Assembly: GCA_030950085.1 (NCBI GenBank)
Contig: JAUZRW010000139.1
Location: 1-34,763, forward strand
Direction of reading: 5' to 3'
Source of the DNA: Anaerolineae bacterium
GTDB taxonomy: Bacteria > Chloroflexota > Anaerolineae > Aggregatilineales > Phototrophicaceae
Length of the DNA stretch: 34,763 nucleotides
A program made the position numbers and the translations under genes. The stretch's first letter is position 1. Every line of letters begins with the position of its first letter. Under the pieces are notes generated by a model. The model searched no databases and was not told where the DNA came from. It was given only the letters and a program-made list of their open reading frames with translations. Below are positions 32,351 through 34,763 of this stretch, one piece after another.

Positions 32351-32724
32351 GCATTTGGGGAATTATAGCAGCCTTAGCCATGCTATCGGTCTTGTTATTG
32401 TATATCTTACGACCTCTACTCCAGTCAGCAACGAGTGGGAGTACGACGCAAGACCGCCAACGAGACCGCGCTCTCGCCTATTATGAACGGGTGCTGACAA
32501 ATATCCGCGATTTGGACGAAGACCACATTACAGGCAAAATCGCTGACGATGAGTATGCTTCAGAGCGCGAAGTATGGGTTCAACGCGGCTCTAAATTGCT
32601 CAAACTAATGGATGACTTGGACACACAGCAAACGATTGTTGATAGTGCTGATGATGCTGATATTGATAGGGCGATTGAAGCTGCCATCGCCGCACATAAA
32701 CAGCAAGTACAGGAAGTGAGTTAG
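32347..32724 (+). CDS. CcmI-like small membrane protein
   Basis: Protein of 125 residues with one N-terminal helix (about 4-22). A cytoplasmic or outer helical hairpin follows: RALAYYERVLTNIRDLDEDH, then GKIADDEYASEREVWVQRG. This resembles the N-terminal segment of CcmI/CycH, in which a membrane helix is followed by an arginine-containing helix and a GxI..xxY turn. The TPR half of CcmI, which holds apocytochrome, is missing. The ATG overlaps the ccmG stop by four bases, so it is clearly part of the maturation operon. Full CcmI function cannot be claimed. Confidence 0.7.
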   Translation: MSIWGIIAALAMLSVLLLYILRPLLQSATSGSTTQDRQRDRALAYYERVLTNIRDLDEDHITGKIADDEYASEREVWVQRGSKLLKLMDDLDTQQTIVDSADDADIDRAIEAAIAAHKQQVQEVS

Positions 32725-32733
32725 ATATATCTT

Positions 32734-34530
32734 ATGCTGAGGCAACATTTATTCCGCTTAATACCGATTTTTATACTCTTGCTGCTGGCTACCGCCTGTG
32801 GCGGACTCGCGGGAGAAATCGAAATTGTCGCAACATCTGCCCCACAAACAGCATCCACTTCGGACATTGAACAACGTATCCCTATCAGCGAACCTATCAC
32901 GATACCCGATGTGCGGAATGGTCAGCGCATTTTTGCCGAAAACTGTACGCAATGTCACGGTGTTACAGGTGATGGGGGTGGCGAATTGGTGCAATCCGGT
33001 GAAGTGCCACGGATGCCCTCTTTCTTGGAAGCAAGCTATGTGCGCGAACAAACACCGGCTCTCTACTATGACATGATTACCAATGGCAATCTCATCAATT
33101 TGATGCCGCCATGGTCACAAGCATTGAGCGAAGAAGAACGCTGGGATGTTGCGATGTATGTCTATACACTGCAATATAGCCCCGAACAAGTTTTACAAGG
33201 TGCAGACCTATATCCTGATGCAAGCGAGGCATTTTCATTAGAAAGTGATGCTGCCTTATTAAGCGAGATTGGCGTAGAATCCGCTACAGCCGATGATGCA
33301 GCATGGGCAGCCATCGCTTATCGTCGCTTACGGTCACTCAAAAATTATAGCCTGCTGACAAACCAAGAGATAGTCGGACTCCTCGATGATGCCCCACCAC
33401 CGACATTTATGACCTTCACAGGCAGCGTGTCAAATATGACAGACGGCTTTGACCTGCCAGAAAATCTTGAGGTGATACTGCGCTATGGCAATTTTGCAGA
33501 TGGTTTCACGACAGAAACAACAACTATTGATGCCAATAATATCTATGTCTTCGACAATATTCCGTATGTCGAAGATGCTTTCTATTTCACGGCTGCTATC
33601 TATAGCGATATCCCTTTCCAGAGCGAAGTTCTTGTGCCGAATCAACTGGCAGCGTTGAACGAGTTACCCCTGAACATCACAGAAAGAACCGAAGATGCGT
33701 CTGATATCAGCATCAGCAATATCAACATTATCATTGACCGTACCACTGTTGATGGCGTGGGGTCTGGGATAATATTTCAGCAAACCTATACTTATGTTAA
33801 TAATTCAGACCGCACTTTATATCGCTTACCTCAAGAACAAGACCTTGCTGTATCGCTATTGATTCAATTACCGCCCGGCGCATTAATTCTCAATGACCCA
33901 GAAAATCCGCGCTTCATCATCGCACAAGATTTCTACTCGCTGATTGATACCAATCCTGTTTATCCGGGTGAACATGTTGTCGAAGCGTTGTACTTCTTGC
34001 CGCATACTGAAGGCGACGCGATAATCGACCTTGCGATGAATAATTCATTTAATGGTACATTAGATATTGTTGTCGCAGTACCCTCTTTAACGGTCTCTGG
34101 TGATGCGATTGAATTCGTAAACGAAGAAACCATCCAAAACGCGAGTGGCAATGTTATCGTAAAAAATTATCAAGCCGGCTATGCCATTCCATCCGGCGAT
34201 AGTCTTGTATTTACAGTGAGTGGCACACTATTCGCTAGCCAGATTACCAGTGAAAATACCGACATCATAACCGGCAACTTCTTAATTCCAGTGTTGGCGA
34301 TTGTGATTGCCCTCTTCATCATTGCGATTATCGGTTTGACCATGTTGCGCCAGCAAGACAAAAATGCCAACCGTAATCAGGCAGAGATTGACCGTTTATT
34401 AGCTCAAATCTCGCAGATAGAAACATTGCACGATAAGGGCGAAATTAATCATGATGTCTTCCAACGGCAGCGCAAAGAACTCAAAGAGAAATTAGCAACG
34501 TTGATGAAAAGCAGCACGGTCAATGAATAG
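32734..34530 (+). CDS. cytochrome c lipoprotein with beta-rich domains and C-terminal anchor
   Basis: Protein of 598 residues. A lipoprotein signal peptide ends LATAC (Cys 22). A monoheme cytochrome c domain follows, with CTQCH (Cys 71, Cys 74, His 75) and a likely distal Met in NLMPPWSQALSEEERW. Next come about 340 residues of beta-rich, Asn/Asp-rich sequence of unknown fold (about 180-500), resembling one or more Ig-like or carbohydrate-binding-like sandwiches. A membrane helix (about 515-538) follows, and then a cytoplasmic coiled hairpin IETLHDKGEINHDVFQRQRKEL. It is the last gene of the maturation operon, nine bases after the CcmI-like gene, with only a weak ribosome binding site. A role as substrate or electron partner of the Ccm system is inference. 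Confidence 0.88.
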   Translation: MLRQHLFRLIPIFILLLLATACGGLAGEIEIVATSAPQTASTSDIEQRIPISEPITIPDVRNGQRIFAENCTQCHGVTGDGGGELVQSGEVPRMPSFLEASYVREQTPALYYDMITNGNLINLMPPWSQALSEEERWDVAMYVYTLQYSPEQVLQGADLYPDASEAFSLESDAALLSEIGVESATADDAAWAAIAYRRLRSLKNYSLLTNQEIVGLLDDAPPPTFMTFTGSVSNMTDGFDLPENLEVILRYGNFADGFTTETTTIDANNIYVFDNIPYVEDAFYFTAAIYSDIPFQSEVLVPNQLAALNELPLNITERTEDASDISISNINIIIDRTTVDGVGSGIIFQQTYTYVNNSDRTLYRLPQEQDLAVSLLIQLPPGALILNDPENPRFIIAQDFYSLIDTNPVYPGEHVVEALYFLPHTEGDAIIDLAMNNSFNGTLDIVVAVPSLTVSGDAIEFVNEETIQNASGNVIVKNYQAGYAIPSGDSLVFTVSGTLFASQITSENTDIITGNFLIPVLAIVIALFIIAIIGLTMLRQQDKNANRNQAEIDRLLAQISQIETLHDKGEINHDVFQRQRKELKEKLATLMKSSTVNE

Positions 34531-34547
34531 TGATTACAGTGGGCTGC

Positions 34548-34611
34548 GGACGGCATGTATGCCGTCCCTACACACCTGTTATAACCTGTAGGGACGAGAT
34601 ATATCTCGTCC
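34548..34611. repeat. facing pair of CCCTACA-family hairpins
   Basis: The left unit is GGACGGCAT pairing with ATGCCGTCC (34548-34567), followed by CTACACA. The right unit is TGTAG followed by the perfect palindrome GGACGAGATATATCTCGTCC (34592-34611). The architecture is the same as at 31152-31217, with the stem interiors different. It lies 17 bases after the lipoprotein gene. Between the pair and 34690 nothing else is seen. Confidence 0.75.
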
Positions 34612-34689
34612 GCCATGTCACAGGGTATCTATTCAGCTATCCATGAGATTGTGGAGAGCGAAAGTGAATAAAAGAAGTATACTAAAGTC

Positions 34690-34763
34690 ATGCTGACAAA
34701 ACGAGAAGAACTGGAACAACTGAATAAAGAAAGGCTTATTGACGACTATTTGCTACTGGAAAA
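34690..34763 (+). CDS. start of a gene cut by the window edge, possibly transposase
   Basis: The frame opens with ATG 34690 and gives about 24 residues, beginning MLTKREELEQLNKERLIDDY. The pattern of a short helix with EELEQLNKERLI recalls the N-terminus of IS66-type transposases, which often begin with a similar EEL..LSKEELI segment. The match is short and could be chance. No clear ribosome binding site is seen. Only sequence beyond the window can decide. Confidence 0.35.
   Translation, partial: MLTKREELEQLNKERLIDDYLLLE

Noticed and set aside
1-34763. CRISPR arrays, tRNA and rRNA genes
   Set aside because: No regularly spaced direct repeats of 25-40 bases and no tRNA cloverleaf or rRNA-like sequence was recognised by eye. 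A covariance-model search was not possible.

Overview
The window looks like chromosomal DNA of an aerobic, non-model bacterium, most plausibly a member of the Chloroflexota. This is judged by eye from moderate GC, from secreted proteins of the CxPPCW type, from the style of the dipeptide-type ABC genes, from a cytochrome bc operon with membrane-anchored cytochromes c, and from a CcmE with Cys in place of the usual His. No rRNA, tRNA, CRISPR array or complete insertion sequence was found.

Layout, left to right. 1-2.8 kb: the end of a small membrane protein and a membrane hybrid histidine kinase with two receiver domains. 3.0-8.8 kb: a nitroreductase-like protein, two oligopeptide/dipeptide ABC permeases, a translationally coupled PsbP-like protein and, convergent to them, the peptide-binding protein. 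The ATPase subunits are not here. 9.0-13.2 kb: a GNAT protein, a dienelactone-hydrolase-like protein lacking its nucleophile, a frameshifted secreted protein, and glutamate dehydrogenase. 13.2-15.3 kb is a zone of gene decay: a truncated DinB-like gene collides with a truncated minus-strand gene, followed by a split ThrE-type exporter pair and a truncated YchJ-like gene. 15.3-19.7 kb on the minus strand: corA, then rnd (RNase D) coupled by a GTGA overlap; then an acidic protein ending in a possible clamp-binding motif, a membrane protein with an apparent PD-(D/E)XK nuclease-fold domain, a small membrane protein, and tadA.

19.8-24.9 kb is a quinol:cytochrome c oxidoreductase operon behind a clear TTGACA-N17-TATATT promoter: a Tat-type Rieske protein, a cytochrome b with a soluble C-terminal extension of about 230 residues, a diheme cytochrome c with a long helical insertion, and, after a terminator hairpin, a second cytochrome c sharing the last heme domain. 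24.9-27.4 kb holds three tandem paralogous SAM methyltransferases on the minus strand. 28.0-34.5 kb is a cytochrome c maturation cluster (small membrane protein, ccmE, ccmF, ccmH-like, ccmG-like, ccmI-like) ending in a large cytochrome c lipoprotein. A perfect CRP/FNR-type dyad sits inside its promoter. The window thus carries both c-type cytochromes of a respiratory complex and part of the machinery that attaches their heme.

Two families of short hairpin repeats are scattered between genes. One has the boundary CCCTACA and appears at seven or more loci, twice as facing pairs. The other has a conserved CACACAAAAT-type loop with changing stems, at three loci. They are the main non-coding structure. 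Most genes are ordinary housekeeping or respiratory genes. The best candidates for something undescribed are the nuclease-fold/clamp-motif cluster, the unusual cytochrome bc and c architectures, and the repeat families.
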